Positions 22,887 through 36,112 of a stretch of DNA of 64,000 nucleotides are shown here, piece by piece. The position numbers were made by a program, and so were the translations under genes. Source of the DNA: Antedon bifida (Eukaryota > Echinodermata > Crinoidea > Comatulida > Antedonidae). How positions within the stretch are numbered: the stretch's first letter is position 1; each line of letters begins with the position of its first letter. The DNA lies in contig OY727098.1 of assembly GCA_963402885.1 (NCBI GenBank), positions 26,326,417-26,390,416 on the forward strand, in the 5' to 3' direction. The notes under the pieces were generated by a model that saw only the letters and a list, made by a program, of their open reading frames with translations, was not told the DNA's origin and searched no databases.

Positions 22887-25800
22887 ATTTTTTTGGATCA
22901 AACACGTATGGAAATATACAGTACAGTACTGCCATAATAATGCAGCTACAGTATTAATCAGCGCAAAGTTGCACAAGTACAGTTTGTGAGATACCTACTG
23001 TACAGTACCAGTATTAAATTTAATATATAGTATAATTAATATGTAGAGAGATAATGATATTTAATTGAAATTGAAAAGTTTAATATTCATGACAGAAGAA
23101 CTGTATATATTTCAAATGTATTAATAATATTTTTATAAATGTACAAAGGCAAATTACTGGGGAAAAAATGAAAATACAGTGGGTATCACTCAGTGAATGA
23201 ATTAAAATAAGCAAAAAGCTAAATAAAAATGATAAAAGAAAAACACCTAGAAAGAAATTACATTGTCGGAAAAAACATTTATCTATCGTCAAGGCTTTAG
23301 TATTATTTTGATTTACCGAATAACTTGCCGTATGCAGTATTGTAATTTTTAAAAAAATATTTGACTGTTTGCACTAAAAATACATAGAAATAAAATAATA
23401 ATAATAAATGAATACATAGATTACAGTCATAGTGTATACAATATTAATAATCAATATACTGTACATTAGTACAGTAATGTAGGGTAGTGACCAGAGTAAA
23501 ATGTTAAGTGAACAAAAGGATGCTACTTTGACTGGACTTGAAGGAAACACATGTTGATGTCATTGTTCATTTCCAGCTGTCCACAACCTGTCATGTGTCA
23601 AGCTTTCTAAACTCTCTCAGTCAGGATGTCACTAATATTTAGGGGAAGCCCTTTCCTGTTATCAGTATACTGGCTACTAAACATCTACAAATATATTCAT
23701 AATGGCCAATTAAAGCTAATTCGTATTTTAGAATGTGCCAAAATATTTGTAAATACTGTACTATATGTTACAGGTATCAAATTTGTGTTATATTTATTAT
23801 AGTATTGTGTGCTGTTTTTAAATTTATTTTAATAAATTGTTCATAATATTCACAGGAGGGCAATTTATTAGCTACACCATTAATTTGTATTTTGAAATGT
23901 GCCAAAATATTTTTAAATACTGTAAGTTATCAAATGTATGGTATACTGTAGTATTGTGTGCTGTTTTAAAATTAATGTTATAATTTTTTTATTTTATTAT
24001 TGACTGCGTTTAAATAAAATTGATTTTTGCACTCTATTAAATTAAAGAATGCATAATTAATTTGAGTTTGAAAAATTAATTGGATAAAAGTATTGACTGT
24101 CTCATTAAGAGACATACTTGATTGAAAATATTTAATGACGCCTATCAAAATAAACATGTACTGTAAGGTCTTACCTCTTCTCAGTCATCTACTGAAGCAT
24201 ACTGTACACCTCACGGTATTTTGCCATTATCTGTTATCTCTGTATGTGAGGCATTTAATTGTTTAAGTGGCTCTAATTTGTTGACATATTTTTCTTGGTT
24301 TGATATGAGATACCTTATAAAACGAGGCTGACGTTTATGACATAATCTCACCATGATCACAGAGGGAGAACACAGTAAAATAATTTCATAAAAACTTTGG
24401 ATAAAATTAGATTAGCTGTGAAACATTTATGAATATGTAGTTAAAGACCCCATGGATGTAGAGTGCCAGTCACACCAAGGATCTTGCTACCCAAGTACTG
24501 AGAAATATATAAATAAGCACAAATATAGTATCAGAGATTAGCGTTTAGTGAAGAGACCTGGGAATCCAATTTATAATACTGGTTGTGAATAGGATTTATA
24601 TATATTTATATATATTTATTTGAACTTACACCTTTAAATCGGTGGCACTCAATCAATGACAATTGGTGCGTTCTTAAGTAAAAGTTACAAATTCACAAAC
24701 TTAACTATATGTTTAAAAAAAATGCATAAACATTAACTAAAGTCTCCAACAAAATAACAATTTAAAACTTAAATTAACTGATGTTCAGTTATACAGATCT
24801 TAATGTACTATAAAGATTGAACATGCTTAATTTCTGATCTTTTTTTCCAAACTCTCTTGGCATGAAGTTTACAAAAATCTTAAATGTTACATACTGTACA
24901 GTACATACTAACAGTACTGTACTGTACAAAAAGTATGGGAAAAAATCTAATATACTGACTGTACATAAAATAACTCAACTACAGTATTTAATATAAAATG
25001 CCAATATTTCCAGTACTGTATTCTTATAATATAAACTTTATATTTTGTTGAGAAATTGCCTCTACAGTATGTTGAGATTGTGAATAAGCAAAGAGCAAGA
25101 GTCATCATACTGTACCTAGCACCGGTGTGCTTACCGTAGCTAGAGGGAAAAACAAAAGTTACTCTACCATCCCACGTTCACTTCTTCGTTTCAACTTTGC
25201 TTGACATTTGACCTTTCTTGAATCCTACACTACTGTACATCGTATTTTGTTTTTTATTTTTACTCCATTTTGGATCAAATTGATGATACTTTAGATTTGC
25301 ATAAATTTCCTGTCAATTTCCGTTTGAGTCTGAGTTGTTTTTTGTCGTCTGCTTGAATTTTGTCATAGCAGAATGATTTAGTCCAAGAAAACTATTCAAT
25401 TTAATATTCAAATTACTATACATCTACTGTAATTAAACAAGTATACAGTAGTTTTGTACATATTTAAATCAATACAAATTTAGTTCATTTTTATAATTAG
25501 TAGACGATACTGCACAGTACCTGAAATACTGGAAATCTTAGAGAAGAAGGTTAATAAAAAATATGCAGACAAATTTTGAAAAACAAGACGGAAATACAAC
25601 CATTTATAACTACTATCATTTATTATAAAAGAAGTCGGTGATCCCTAGTCTTTAAGGACTGGTTTCTTGTATACAGTTGAGACAATTTTTTAATCGTTTT
25701 GGAAAGAAAATATTGACATCAATTTTGTTTATATCTGTTTGATGTTTTTGTTTTCTAGTAAGGAAGTAATTACTGTATATTGAATTACAAAGCAAATACC

Positions 25801-28249
25801 AATTACTGTACTACTGTGTACACTAAACAGTACATACTGTACTTAGTTATGTATTGCTACTTATGGATACTGTACCTTCTGTGTATTGATGGAAAATCTT
25901 AATTTAACAGTACTGATGATTGTAGTATGAAAATGCAGAATGAAAATGACAATATGATAGATTACTGTACTGTAGTAATCACTACAGTAGGGGTAATACA
26001 AATAATGTGACTTGTGCATTGTCCATGATTAAAATACATCGTCGGTGTGAACCATGCCTGGAGGAGAAATGCTCTCTTGTTCCAAAATAGTTACTCAATT
26101 TACCTGTAATTAACAGTGAAGTGTAAACAGAGATGTTATTATTAACAGCAAATTGACCAACTCCCTTGGAGAATAAACTGTAAATGGGCTGGCAAAGGGC
26201 ATTACGTTACATGTTAATATTCATTAGCTGAATTCAATATCGTCTTTTAGCTGACAAAATCCTGTGTGTTGTTATTATTCCTGTAGCAGCATGGTGGATG
26301 TACTGTACAGTGTATATTGTAGGCATGTTTTGTCTACAGTATTTCACATGCCAACATTTTATTGCAACACAGACAAAGATTCAAAATCAATGATACAGTA
26401 CATGTATTTTTTATTATTATCCTTTTATTCAGTCAGTAGTACAGTATAAATATTAAGTACAGTACTGTAAGTACATATTGTACACAGTACAGTACATACA
26501 TTACAACAATTACTGTACTATAGTTACAGTACTGTCTATCTACAGTAATAAACAATAGTGGTCTTTTTTATTACATACAGTACTGTACATACTGTATGTA
26601 CAATACTACAGTAGTCTGTAGTATACTGTACTCTGTATGGTACATAAAATGAATTCAATAATAATAATATGATAATAATTTATTTTTTTAAACAGTGGCA
26701 CACTTCTTGAATGAAGGTACATCCAGAGTATGTAAAATAAAAGTTAGAGAAAGATTTAACAATAGGCCTATTTACAGTACAAGGAAACTTAAACTAAATT
26801 ATGTACAAGATATAAAAAAAATAAAATTAACAAAAGTAATACTTTTGAAACAGTTGCACACTTCTTGAATGAAGTGTTCAATGTACAGTACAATTGAATC
26901 AAAAACAATTAATGCACTAGCATACAAAGACCTCCCACCCTAACTACAGTAGATTAAATTGTTGAAGAGTTGTTGCATTATACAGTAGGCCTACTGTACT
27001 ATTACTTACAGTATTATTAATCATGTCACAATTATAGTAAACATGGAGATAATTAAATAATAAACAAACTAATTACAGTCAAGGACTAAGTTCTGATGGT
27101 AATAAACCACAAACTAATCATGACTTTACCTTATTGATAAGCCACTACCTTTAATGTCAATGTACTATACTGTAAGCCTATTTCAAATTAAATGCGAGTC
27201 TCGCTGTTTTATTTTCCAATTTACATTTAATGACATTTGCAATCAAGCGATGCAACATTATGTTAATAACTCATGTTTTAATTACAATGGCTGCCTACTG
27301 TACATTCTAATTCCTACTTGGTTTAATGATTGTAAAGAGATATTTTTAATTTCTGTTGAGTCCTGTAGACGCCATTAGTATGGTAATAAGTTGTACAGTA
27401 GTATACTGTTAGACAATATCTTCACTGTTTAATTGGAAGTTGAAATGAGAGACAAACCAGGGAGAAATAACTTATTTTTCCCCAGACAAACTGATAATTG
27501 TTTTGTTTTACAAAGTTAGTTGGCCGATTGTCTTCTGAAAGACCGATTTTTCAACAACTGCAGTAGAGGACTATTAATAATAATATTTGTATACATTTTT
27601 TTCTTTCTCCATCCACGAGGAAATTTAATTAGTTTGTTTAGTGAGGGGAAGATAGTACTGCAATTAAGTTTCATTACATGTCAATTTGTTTGTATCATCA
27701 GTATAATTAATATGCAAATTTGAATCTGAATGCTACACAGTACTGTAATACTGAAAAGTAATATGCTGTACATGGTCCAACCATGTATTGGTGTATGTGC
27801 ACAATGGTTCAATTGTTGCATAATACCTTTCATTGTGTTGCATAAGCTCTTATTTGATCTGGGGGATCACTAATCCCTTTGCAGTGTAATCCAACCATTA
27901 TCAAAGGATTACTATCAAGCATCTTTCTTTACTGTACCAATACCCATCATTGTTATTTAGTATCTGCTTTCTCTAGCTGCTCCATATATTTCCTCCATGG
28001 CTGCTCTCAGTACCTGACTGTACCGCTGAGCTTATATTATACCTGTGACAGGTTTCTGTATTTCATTTTTGTGCGGACTTTACACATCATTTTGTTGTTA
28101 TGATATACAGTAGTGTATATCTTACAATATTGTACAGTGTCTATTAAATTCATGTTAAGTTTACAGTACTGTATGTAAATACGCTTTTTTATTGACAGTT
28201 AACTGTTGAGTAACAATATTAAAAATATCTTTTTATTCTATTTCCTCAG

Positions 28250-28388
28250 GAAGGTTGACCCAGGAAGTGATTGGTATTCAAATTGGATAGTTGCTGTTGA
28301 ACAATCAGGAACATTGAAGGCCGTCGTCATATACCCGTGTCACTGACACGTCGTAGTGTGCTTTATAATTGTGCAAATTCATTTCAAA
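28250..28388 (+). other. 5' part of terminal exon (UTR or uORF) of the PH-domain gene
   Basis: A strong acceptor (TTCTATTTCCTCAG) ends at 28249. From 28251 the frame is open for 31 codons (KVDPGSDWYSNWIVAVEQSG and onward) until TGA at 28344-28346. That frame is the same one as the PH ORF, which starts at the ATG at 28389. It is either a 5' UTR with a terminating upstream frame, the end of another isoform, or a case of readthrough. Confidence 0.5.
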
Positions 28389-29120
28389 ATGGGTTCTAAT
28401 TTTCTTTTGCGTCTTTTGAAGAGGAAAAGCTCGCTAAAACCTCGCATTGATAATCATAGTCTATATACAAGTATTCAAATGAGTAAAGTTCTTGTTGAGG
28501 GCGTCCTGACTGTTCACGAACCATGGCGCAGGAATCAAAAGAAACCAAAAAGTGTTTTTTTGAGCTTATATACAAATGACTCAAGTCCGTTTATTGCGTG
28601 GTACGCTGAGAAGCAACGTAAGAAGGCGCGTGGATATTTCAATGTTCGCGGTGCAAAGATCGCGCCGATTGGAGAATACAGTTTCCAGATTATCTTTGAG
28701 AATTCGAGTCAGATTTACAAATTCCATTGCGAGTGTTGGGATGATAGAGAAACTTGGCTGTACACACTCAGAGAACAAAGTCGCAAAGAAATTTCAGTTC
28801 AGTTATTCCGATCAAATTCCACCGAAGAAGACAAGAACGAACCGTGTGTAAACAATGATAGGCGTCAAGGTGACCGGCCGAGCTGGAAAAGCCATCGACG
28901 CGTTGTGAGTACCGGGTCACCGTTACCAAATTTTGAACAAAACCAAGTGGTGAACTTGCAAAGGAGTCGAAGCCAGCCGCACATTCAGAAACGGCGTATT
29001 GTCAGACGGCGGCCAACTTTAAGTGAACAGAAACAAACCGGACATTGCAAAGTTGGTAACAAGGTGTCGTGTCATCAGTCATTCATACGCTCACCGCAAG
29101 TTAAAGTCAGTCGAGGTTGA
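28389..29120 (+). CDS. PH-like domain protein, 243 aa, single terminal exon
   Basis: The ORF encodes 243 residues and is the only long frame in the window with clear coding composition; the DNA is markedly GC-richer than its flanks. The start is the ATG at 28389 (A at -3, G at +4). An upstream in-frame TGA at 28344 and the non-ATG codon at 28356 argue against an earlier start. Residues 34-131 look like a pleckstrin-homology fold: a VLVEGVLTVHEPW opening strand, KSVFLSLYTND, FIAWYAEK, YSFQIIFENSSQIYKFHCEC, and the near-invariant PH helix tryptophan in WDDRETWLYTLREQ. PH domains bind phosphoinositides or proteins at membranes. A basic N-terminus (LLRLLKRKSSLKPR) and a basic Ser/Arg tail (residues 165-243, e.g. 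QRSRSQPHIQKRRIVRRRPT) could add membrane or nucleic-acid contacts. The domain call rests on pattern, not alignment. No specific family is recognised. Confidence 0.75.
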   Translation: MGSNFLLRLLKRKSSLKPRIDNHSLYTSIQMSKVLVEGVLTVHEPWRRNQKKPKSVFLSLYTNDSSPFIAWYAEKQRKKARGYFNVRGAKIAPIGEYSFQIIFENSSQIYKFHCECWDDRETWLYTLREQSRKEISVQLFRSNSTEEDKNEPCVNNDRRQGDRPSWKSHRRVVSTGSPLPNFEQNQVVNLQRSRSQPHIQKRRIVRRRPTLSEQKQTGHCKVGNKVSCHQSFIRSPQVKVSRG

Positions 29121-29263
29121 GGAACTACCACTGACTATTACCGCTTGGACAATTAATATACGGTGCTTGAAAACGATAAGTGATGAAAACGGAAGGGAAT
29201 TATGCTGCCCTTCGATTCTACTCGAAAGGACGTGTGCGTGGCAATGCAATGTGTAAATGAAGA

Positions 29264-29269
29264 AATAAA
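29264..29269 (+). terminator. Polyadenylation signal AATAAA
   Basis: AATAAA lies 144 bp after the stop of the PH-domain ORF and is followed by an A/T-rich stretch. It is a plausible 3' end for this exon. Confidence 0.6.
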
Positions 29270-29285
29270 AATGTATTCAAAAATT

Positions 29286-31285
29286 TACCAAACTTGGTTG
29301 CTCAAATAATAATTTATTATAATTTAGCATTTTCTAATAATTGTATACAATAAATGACCAGTTAATATTTATATGTATTTTGGCCTACAGTACTGTAGCA
29401 TTAATCTGTGAGTGACCATAGCAAATTGAATCGTGTTGGGACAGCATTTATCTACAGTATTATATACACAAATAATAATGAATGATATAGGTTGAATGGA
29501 AAGAATATTTTCATGAGTTGTAAAATTGAATATCTTAATAATAGGATAGTCTGACTCCTAATAATGAATGTACACTCGTCATTCAATGAATACAAAACAT
29601 TTGTTATTTGTTTTAAAACACAGCTACTGATTTAGAGTAAGTCTGTAAACTAACATACAGTAGCTACTGTTCTAAATAAACTTGTATTCAATTAATCAGC
29701 CGCTTCCATCTTGTTGAAGATTATCACGTAAGCCATGCAAGTAATTGTGCCAGAAACCAGGAACTTTTGGGTTCAAACTTCTTTAGGGATTTCCACCCTA
29801 ACCCTCTACTGGCTGCCAAAGTGCCATACTGTAATTGTTGCAAAGCAGAGCGATTATAGACTGCACACTCGCATTGTTCATACATGATTACCATGTTGCA
29901 TTGCACAAAATTGTTTGCCAAAACCTGAATGTGCAATGAGAGATGCATGTCACTTCAACCAATCAAATGACAATATACTGTTTAGTTACAGTACTGTAGG
30001 TGTGTTATGATACAATACTCAATGCTTATCTGGTCACCAGTATGGTACAGTTAAATTATAGATAAAAAGATTTACAGTTATGTTACTGTAGCTGGGATTT
30101 ACTGTATACTGCATGTACTGTACTGTACGAAACACCATGTAACTTTTGAGATGATTCTCGTTCCAATATCGATGAGGTCCAGAAGCGAATCGATATTCAC
30201 ATTCCAACTTTTGTTTCTCAATTATAAATAAATTAATAATAATAAGAAACAAATATTTAATTTTCTTCTTGAAAATAAATTTCTGTATTTATTGTTTATG
30301 AAAGTATTGGGCGTAATTACCAAATTACTTGTTAAATTATTAAAATAAAATTTCATTTATCAACAAAATCGACACAGTACAAATGAAATGGTGCTCTTCA
30401 GAGGTGAATATTTAAATTTTGTAGTTAAATGCATTTGGTATAAATTGAATTTTACCTGAAAAATCTAAATTCCCATAACGTATGCTTTCAGCTAAGCATG
30501 CTTTTTACAGTAAATGTTAATGAGATTTGTTGTTGAAATTGGTCCAAAAAGCTTAGTGCCTTGTAAGATAGTTACATTCCCAGAAAATTGAAGAAAATAA
30601 CTGGTCTTGGAATTTCATATTGTACAGGCTAGATAAGAAATACACTTATCTGTTATTCTGTCTGTTAATGCATTATGAATTACTGTATACCACTGTTTGA
30701 TTTAAATAAAGTAATCTGTTTTAGTAGCTTCTTCAAATATGTCAGTATTAAATGATTTTATTTTTTTTGTAATATTTATGGAACTTTTAATATACTTTTT
30801 GGATTTATAGGTAAATTTAGCAGTACAGTATATTCTTTAGAAGTACATATTTTCTTGGAAATATTTTAAATAACATAATAGTTCCTTGTAATTATGGGAC
30901 CAAAAGCTCACTGTGGTCACAAACAATGGTTGAATATAATAAATTTTGAATTAGTGCTAAATATACTGATGTAGCTATGTAAGGCGTGTACTACTGGTAT
31001 GTTAGGCTCATTTTAATTATTTACCAACATTTTACGCTAAATTCCTGATTATTAAGTCTTTCATTTAAACCATTAGTATATATACAATTAAATATATTAC
31101 TGTATATTATTTTATGCAATTATGAATAATTTTATTATTTTATGAATATTACGGTTTTGTTGTAATTGTTGAGCCTGCCACTGGGTACAGTTTAAATGCT
31201 GTTTACATGGCATGGGTTTGGTCTTCCCAAGACTAGTCAGAATTCTACTTTCTAGTAAAACCCCACCAGATGCATATATCAGCAT
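29286..31285. other. Gene-free AT-rich stretch
   Basis: No supported exons. A GC-richer patch at 29700-29900 gives a 74-codon minus-strand ORF of no recognisable family. Scattered TACAGTACTGTA motifs continue. Confidence 0.5.
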
Positions 31286-31353
31286 AAAGCTCTATCTATC
31301 TATCACATCACATTTTTTTATCACATAAAGTTTGATAGTGTAGACAGAGCTTA
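31286..31353. mobile_element. MITE-A copy, internally deleted (68 bp)
   Basis: AAGCTCTATCTATC and CACATCACATTTTTTTATCAC join directly to TAAAGTTTGATAGTGTAGAC and AGAGCTT. The centre and most of the left arm are missing. Confidence 0.8.
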
Positions 31354-32503
31354 ACATACTTTACAGTGTGAGAATTCTTAGTTATCCTGCTAAGAGAATT
31401 TTCTTTTAAAAAATTTGATAATAAACCTGATCTAAACACGGAATTGAGGTAAAAAATCCTCCGCAGGAATCAAGATATTTGAGTACCTTGACGATTCCTG
31501 TGTAAATATTTTGAACCGGTGGTTTTCACTGTCAAGCTGAGATGAGTGTAACTCCTTGTGTTGTTTTAGCATGCATCTTACGAATTAACATCACCATCAT
31601 TAACGGTTATCTGCGTGGGCAGCGCACCCACTGTTCCTTCAGGTCTGGAACCCTGTAGTGAGATGCATTTAAACCTGCAGAGTGTAAGCCCTTAATGTTT
31701 ATTGACACCTTCGTACCAATGTCACATGACCTAGATATCGGCTTCGCTTGCACAGAACAACACGAGGGCAGTGTTACGCTGGTGATTCTCATTTTAATAG
31801 TAATTGCGTGGGAAAAAAAGTTCAGAAGCGAGAGACCAAAAAAAGTTGTAATTCCAACAATTATTTTTGTTATATTAATTTTCATAATACACTATATCTA
31901 TACTTCCATTTATGTAATACTACAGTATATACCTCATATTTAGTTTTGAATTATAATTTTTATATCACTCACATCTTTTTATGTTATATAATTATATTAA
32001 GCTACTAATAAACAACAGTTTACTCATCAGTACAAAGGTATTATAATGTAATATTAGTATTAATTACTATAAAAATGTTTGTATAATTCATAGTTACCGT
32101 AAATTGTTAAAATGTGTGCACGAGTGGTGGTTACTGAAAAGATTCCATGATGATGCTGTTTTGTGATGTACACAAACTGATTATAATTCAATTTATACTA
32201 TAAATATGAATACCAGTTCATAACTAGAATAATAGTAGTATAATAAATAATAGTACTGTATAATAGAATAATTCATTTCCTTCGGTTTCTGTAAAGCTTG
32301 GTTCACACGCAAAGCAAGGACATAAACGTACCGCAAGTAATTTGACCAATCACATGACGGTTCACCGTAACTGTCGTTTTCTGATTGGTCAACTCAATTG
32401 CGTTGCGCCTAGCTCGCTGAGTTGTGTTCAAATGGGAACCGAGCTTTACAAAAAGACTACACATGTGCACCCAGGTATGCAACCAATAATGTGCTGTTGC
32501 TTT

Positions 32504-32650
32504 AAAGCTCTGTTTACACTATCAAACTAGTTTGACAAAAAAAAGTATAATGTACCCAATATGGTAGTGATATGATGTCATCGTGTCCATATATGAGCAC
32601 ATCACACTTTTTATTTGTCATATAAAGTTTGATAGTGTAGACAGAGCTTA
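32504..32650 (+). mobile_element. MITE-A copy
   Basis: The ends are AAGCTCTGTTTACACTATC and GATAGTGTAGACAGAGCTT. One internal AATATGGTAGTGATATGATG unit and the GTCCATATATGAGCACATC segment are present. Near-complete and little diverged. Confidence 0.95.
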
Positions 32651-33332
32651 AGCAATTATTTTTACAGTTTTAGACTGCATATTTAAATTCTACGGTATTA
32701 AAAGTATGTGTTTATCTAAAATGGTACATAATACTGATAGGTGAATCTTGGCGATACAATATATTTGTTTAATTTTATACTTAGTAGTACTGTAGTAGGC
32801 GTAGTCATCAAATTTACAAAATAATGGTATGATTTGCTTATGAGAAGAAGGGAATTTAGTTTCATCCATCTTTTTTAAAGAAGTTAAACCAAATTATTTA
32901 TGTAAAATTTGAAATGAATTCATATCAATCATATCAATTAATTTATTTCTTTCAGAGTTTAAAAGTAATGCAAATAATTTATATATGGGATTAGGTTATA
33001 AGAAATGAAAGAGGCAAAAAAACAACTGGAGTGTTCTTACTACTTGTGTCGTGAAATCCATGGTGTACTAATTTGCATATATACACATACAGTAGTAGCA
33101 ATTAGAACACAATTTATTATATTTTAAACTTTAAACAACCTTACATTACACTGTATTGGTTCCATCCTCTCCTCTCAATGTGATTGTAAATTGTGGTATT
33201 GTTAAAGAATTTGGAGTTAATTAATTTTGAAGGCAATAAAAATGAGCATCTTAAAGAAGATGTAGACTATGTTTGCAGTGATCTTGTAGAGTAAGAATGA
33301 AATATGGTAGCTAGTAGAAATATGGTACCTAT

Positions 33333-33514
33333 TAAGGCCAATTTGCACAGACAAGTGGTAACGGTAAGCGGAAAACTGCATAGATTGTCCCCCAAAAAAT
33401 CTGTAATCTATCCTGAGCGGAAACCACCTGTCCACTCCGCGTTTTGTGTAAGGAATAACATAGATTCTATATTTTTTTATTACCGTTACCACTCGTCTGT
33501 ATAAGTTTCCTTTA
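33333..33514 (-). mobile_element. MITE-B copy
   Basis: The termini are GGCCAATTTGCACAGACAAG and, inverted, GGAAACTTATACAGACGAG. The internal order (TTACCGTTACCACTCG at the right) is reversed relative to the copy at 13972. ORFs in both strands here come from the element and are not genes. Confidence 0.85.
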
Positions 33515-34394
33515 CTGTATGCCTAAATTCATGATAGTTACAAACATGCTCTGCTGCTAGTCAGTTGATATTTGTATGCTATAACTAAGTCAGTCTGAAT
33601 GTACAGTACTGTACTGTGCGAAGTAGTTTCTGGGAATATTGCATTTAAACAGCAAGATCTTTTACTGTATTCATTAGAGAAGGTTGTGCGAATATGTTAA
33701 GTAGAGTATGTGGGGTTGAAGGTGCTACGAATACTGCCATTTGTGTCGATAGAGGGCGACTGAAGTCTTAAGGTCACTGAATAGTTAGTATGAAAATTAG
33801 AAGATGTCAAATATTCTTTTTCGTATCAATACATATCGATGTCATATGCTGTTTTATGCGACATATTTTTAAGCAGCTAGTTTTGCAATTCTTAACTTGT
33901 GTTTTTGAAAACTGTGCAAAAAGAACATGTTTTTTATAATGTTGTACAAAGATGGAAATGAATGTGAAGTTGAAAGTTGTTTGTGTTTCTCTGTTGCTAT
34001 GAGCGACAAACAAATTCATGTTTTTTGCAATTGTCTACAGAAGTTACAATTAATTGATGTTTGAGAAGAAATTTGGTAAATAATGTTTAAAAAGCATTTT
34101 GGTAATTGCTATAGTGTTATTTCTTACCACTTTTAAAATGAAAATTGACTTGTAAATTTTTTAATTAATTGTTATTAAATTAAAAATTTCATCAGTACTT
34201 TGAAAGAAAAACTCACCAAAATATTTATCTTGCTAAAATAGTACAAAAGTTGTACGAATGGACCAAGTTTTTAGATTATGTTGTCTCAATGTAAAAACAC
34301 AAACAATATAATAGTAGTTGATACTGTCAGGTTACTATGAGGTTTATTTCTGCTGATGGTTAAACATACATACTGTGCTATGTGACTAACATTA

Positions 34395-34472
34395 TTTTAC
34401 ATTATATAATACATTATTATATGTTATATAATACATTACTGTACATTATATAATACATTATTGTATGTTATA
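34395..34472. repeat. AT-rich imperfect tandem repeat, palindromic
   Basis: ACATTATATAATACATTA alternates with TATGTTATATAATAC in about two units of 43 bp. It can form cruciforms. Confidence 0.7.
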
Positions 34473-35094
34473 TAATTTTAGCACATGTCAAAAACGATAG
34501 ATTTCAGTAATAGTTGTAGACGAAAAACTGTAAAATGGTAGAATTCAATTTATTTAAAATTCATATGAGCTCTGAATCCCATCAAAATATTAAGTTTATC
34601 TGTATAACACATTGTGCAGATTTAAACCACCGAAAAGTCATTTTATTTTTGTGAATGTTTGTGAGATTACTGTTATTCTTTATTATTCCATATTGTATTT
34701 ATAATATGTATGTATTAATATTTTATCCAATGCCTATATTAATATATATATGCATGTAGAATAAAGTGAAATGTATCAATGAAAAACAATTTTGTATTTG
34801 TATTCTTATAGTACAGGACATTTTATTGAAAAAAGGCCAAAATATACTATCCAAAGTTCAGTTGATTTATTGTTTTCAATAAATCCATGTACAGTAAAAT
34901 AGTACAGGGATCGGCATCTTATGGAGTCGTAGTAACCAGTCATTTTTAAAAAGTGTCAAAATGTTGCCATTTTTTTTATAACAAATCCTGTACGAAAATG
35001 GTCAAATGGTTAAAATTAAATTATGCAATAGCATTGTCATTGTCTGGTGGAGTCATAGTAACCACTGAAACTATATTAGTTAATAAACAAAATA

Positions 35095-36112
35095 AAATGG
35101 TATAAATTTGGGCATATTTAAAAAAATCCCTGTGCTATAGTACAGGGATTTTGGTATAAATGTGGCGATCTTTTGCAAAATTCCCTGTGCTATAGTACAC
35201 GGATTTTGGTATAAATTTGGCCGGATTTTGGTATAAATGTTGCCATCTTTTAACAAAATCCCTTTGCTATAGTACAGGGATTTTGGTATAAATTTGGGCA
35301 TATTTTGCCAAAATGCCTGTGCTATAGTACAGGGATTTTGGTATAAATTTGGCCAGATTTTGGTATAAATTTTGCGATCTTTTAACAAAATCCCTTTGCT
35401 ATAGTACAGGGATTTTGGTATAAATTTGGGCATATTTTGCCAAAATCCCTGTGCTATAGTACAGGAATTTTGGTATAAATTTGACCATCTTCTGCCAAAA
35501 TCCTGTGCTATAGTACAGGGATTTTGGTATAAATGTGGCGATCTTTTGACAAATTCCTTGTGCTATAGTACAGGGATTTTGGTATAAATTTTGCCATCTT
35601 TTAACAAAATCCCTTTGCTATAGTACAGGGATTTTGGTATAAATTTGGGCATATTTTGCCAAAATGCCTGTGCTATAGTACAGGAATTTTGGTATAAATT
35701 TGGCCAGATTTTGGTATAAATTTTGTGATCTTTTAACAAAATCCCTTTGCTATAGTACAGGGATTTTGGTATAAATTTGGGCATATTTTGCCAAAATGCC
35801 TGTGCTATAGTACAGGAATTTTGGTATAAATTTGGCCAGATTTTGGTATAAATTTTTCGATCTTTTAACAAAATCCCTTTGCTATAGTACAGGGATTTTG
35901 GTATAAATTTGGGCATATTTTGCCAAAATCCCTGTGCTCTACAGGGATTTTGGTATAAATGTGGCAATCTTTTGACAAAATCCTTGTAATATAGCACAGG
36001 GATTTTGGTATAAATTTTGCCATCTTTTAACAAAATCCCTTTGCTATAGCACAGGGAATTTGGTATAAATTTTGCCATCTTTTGACAAAATCCCTGTGCT
36101 ATGTACAGGTTC
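35095..36112. repeat. Satellite array, 55-bp and 77-bp units around a palindrome
   Basis: GCTATAGTACAGGG-type cores recur at 35134, 35189, 35266, 35321, 35398, 35453, 35507, 35562, 35617, 35672, 35749, 35804, 35881, 35936 and on to about 36098. Spacings are mainly 55 bp, with 77 bp where an extra 22 bp (a second ATTTTGGTATAAA) is present. 55 and 77 alternate over parts of the array, giving a 132-bp higher-order unit. Each unit centres on CCCTGTGCTATAGTACAGGG, a near-perfect palindrome that extends with AAAAT/ATTTT arms to about 34 bp. The long minus-strand ORFs (35080-35433, 35563-36078) are translations of the repeat, not genes. Confidence 0.97.

Larger units (their letters stand above)
19010..28249. 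other. Long gene-free, repeat-poor but motif-rich stretch
   Basis: No exon could be supported over about 9 kb. The DNA is very AT-rich and crowded with TACTGTA, TACAGTA and GTACAGTAC motifs, densest at 24890-24930 and 26440-26640. It could be one long intron of the PH-domain gene. Confidence 0.4.

Noticed and set aside
33217..33504. Overlapping ORFs on both strands
   Set aside because: They lie in the MITE-B copy and share its inverted repeats.
35080..36078. Long minus-strand ORFs repeating PKFIPKSLYYSKGILLKD
   Set aside because: They are translations of the 55/77-bp satellite, and frame changes follow unit-length changes. There is no start context, splice site or domain.
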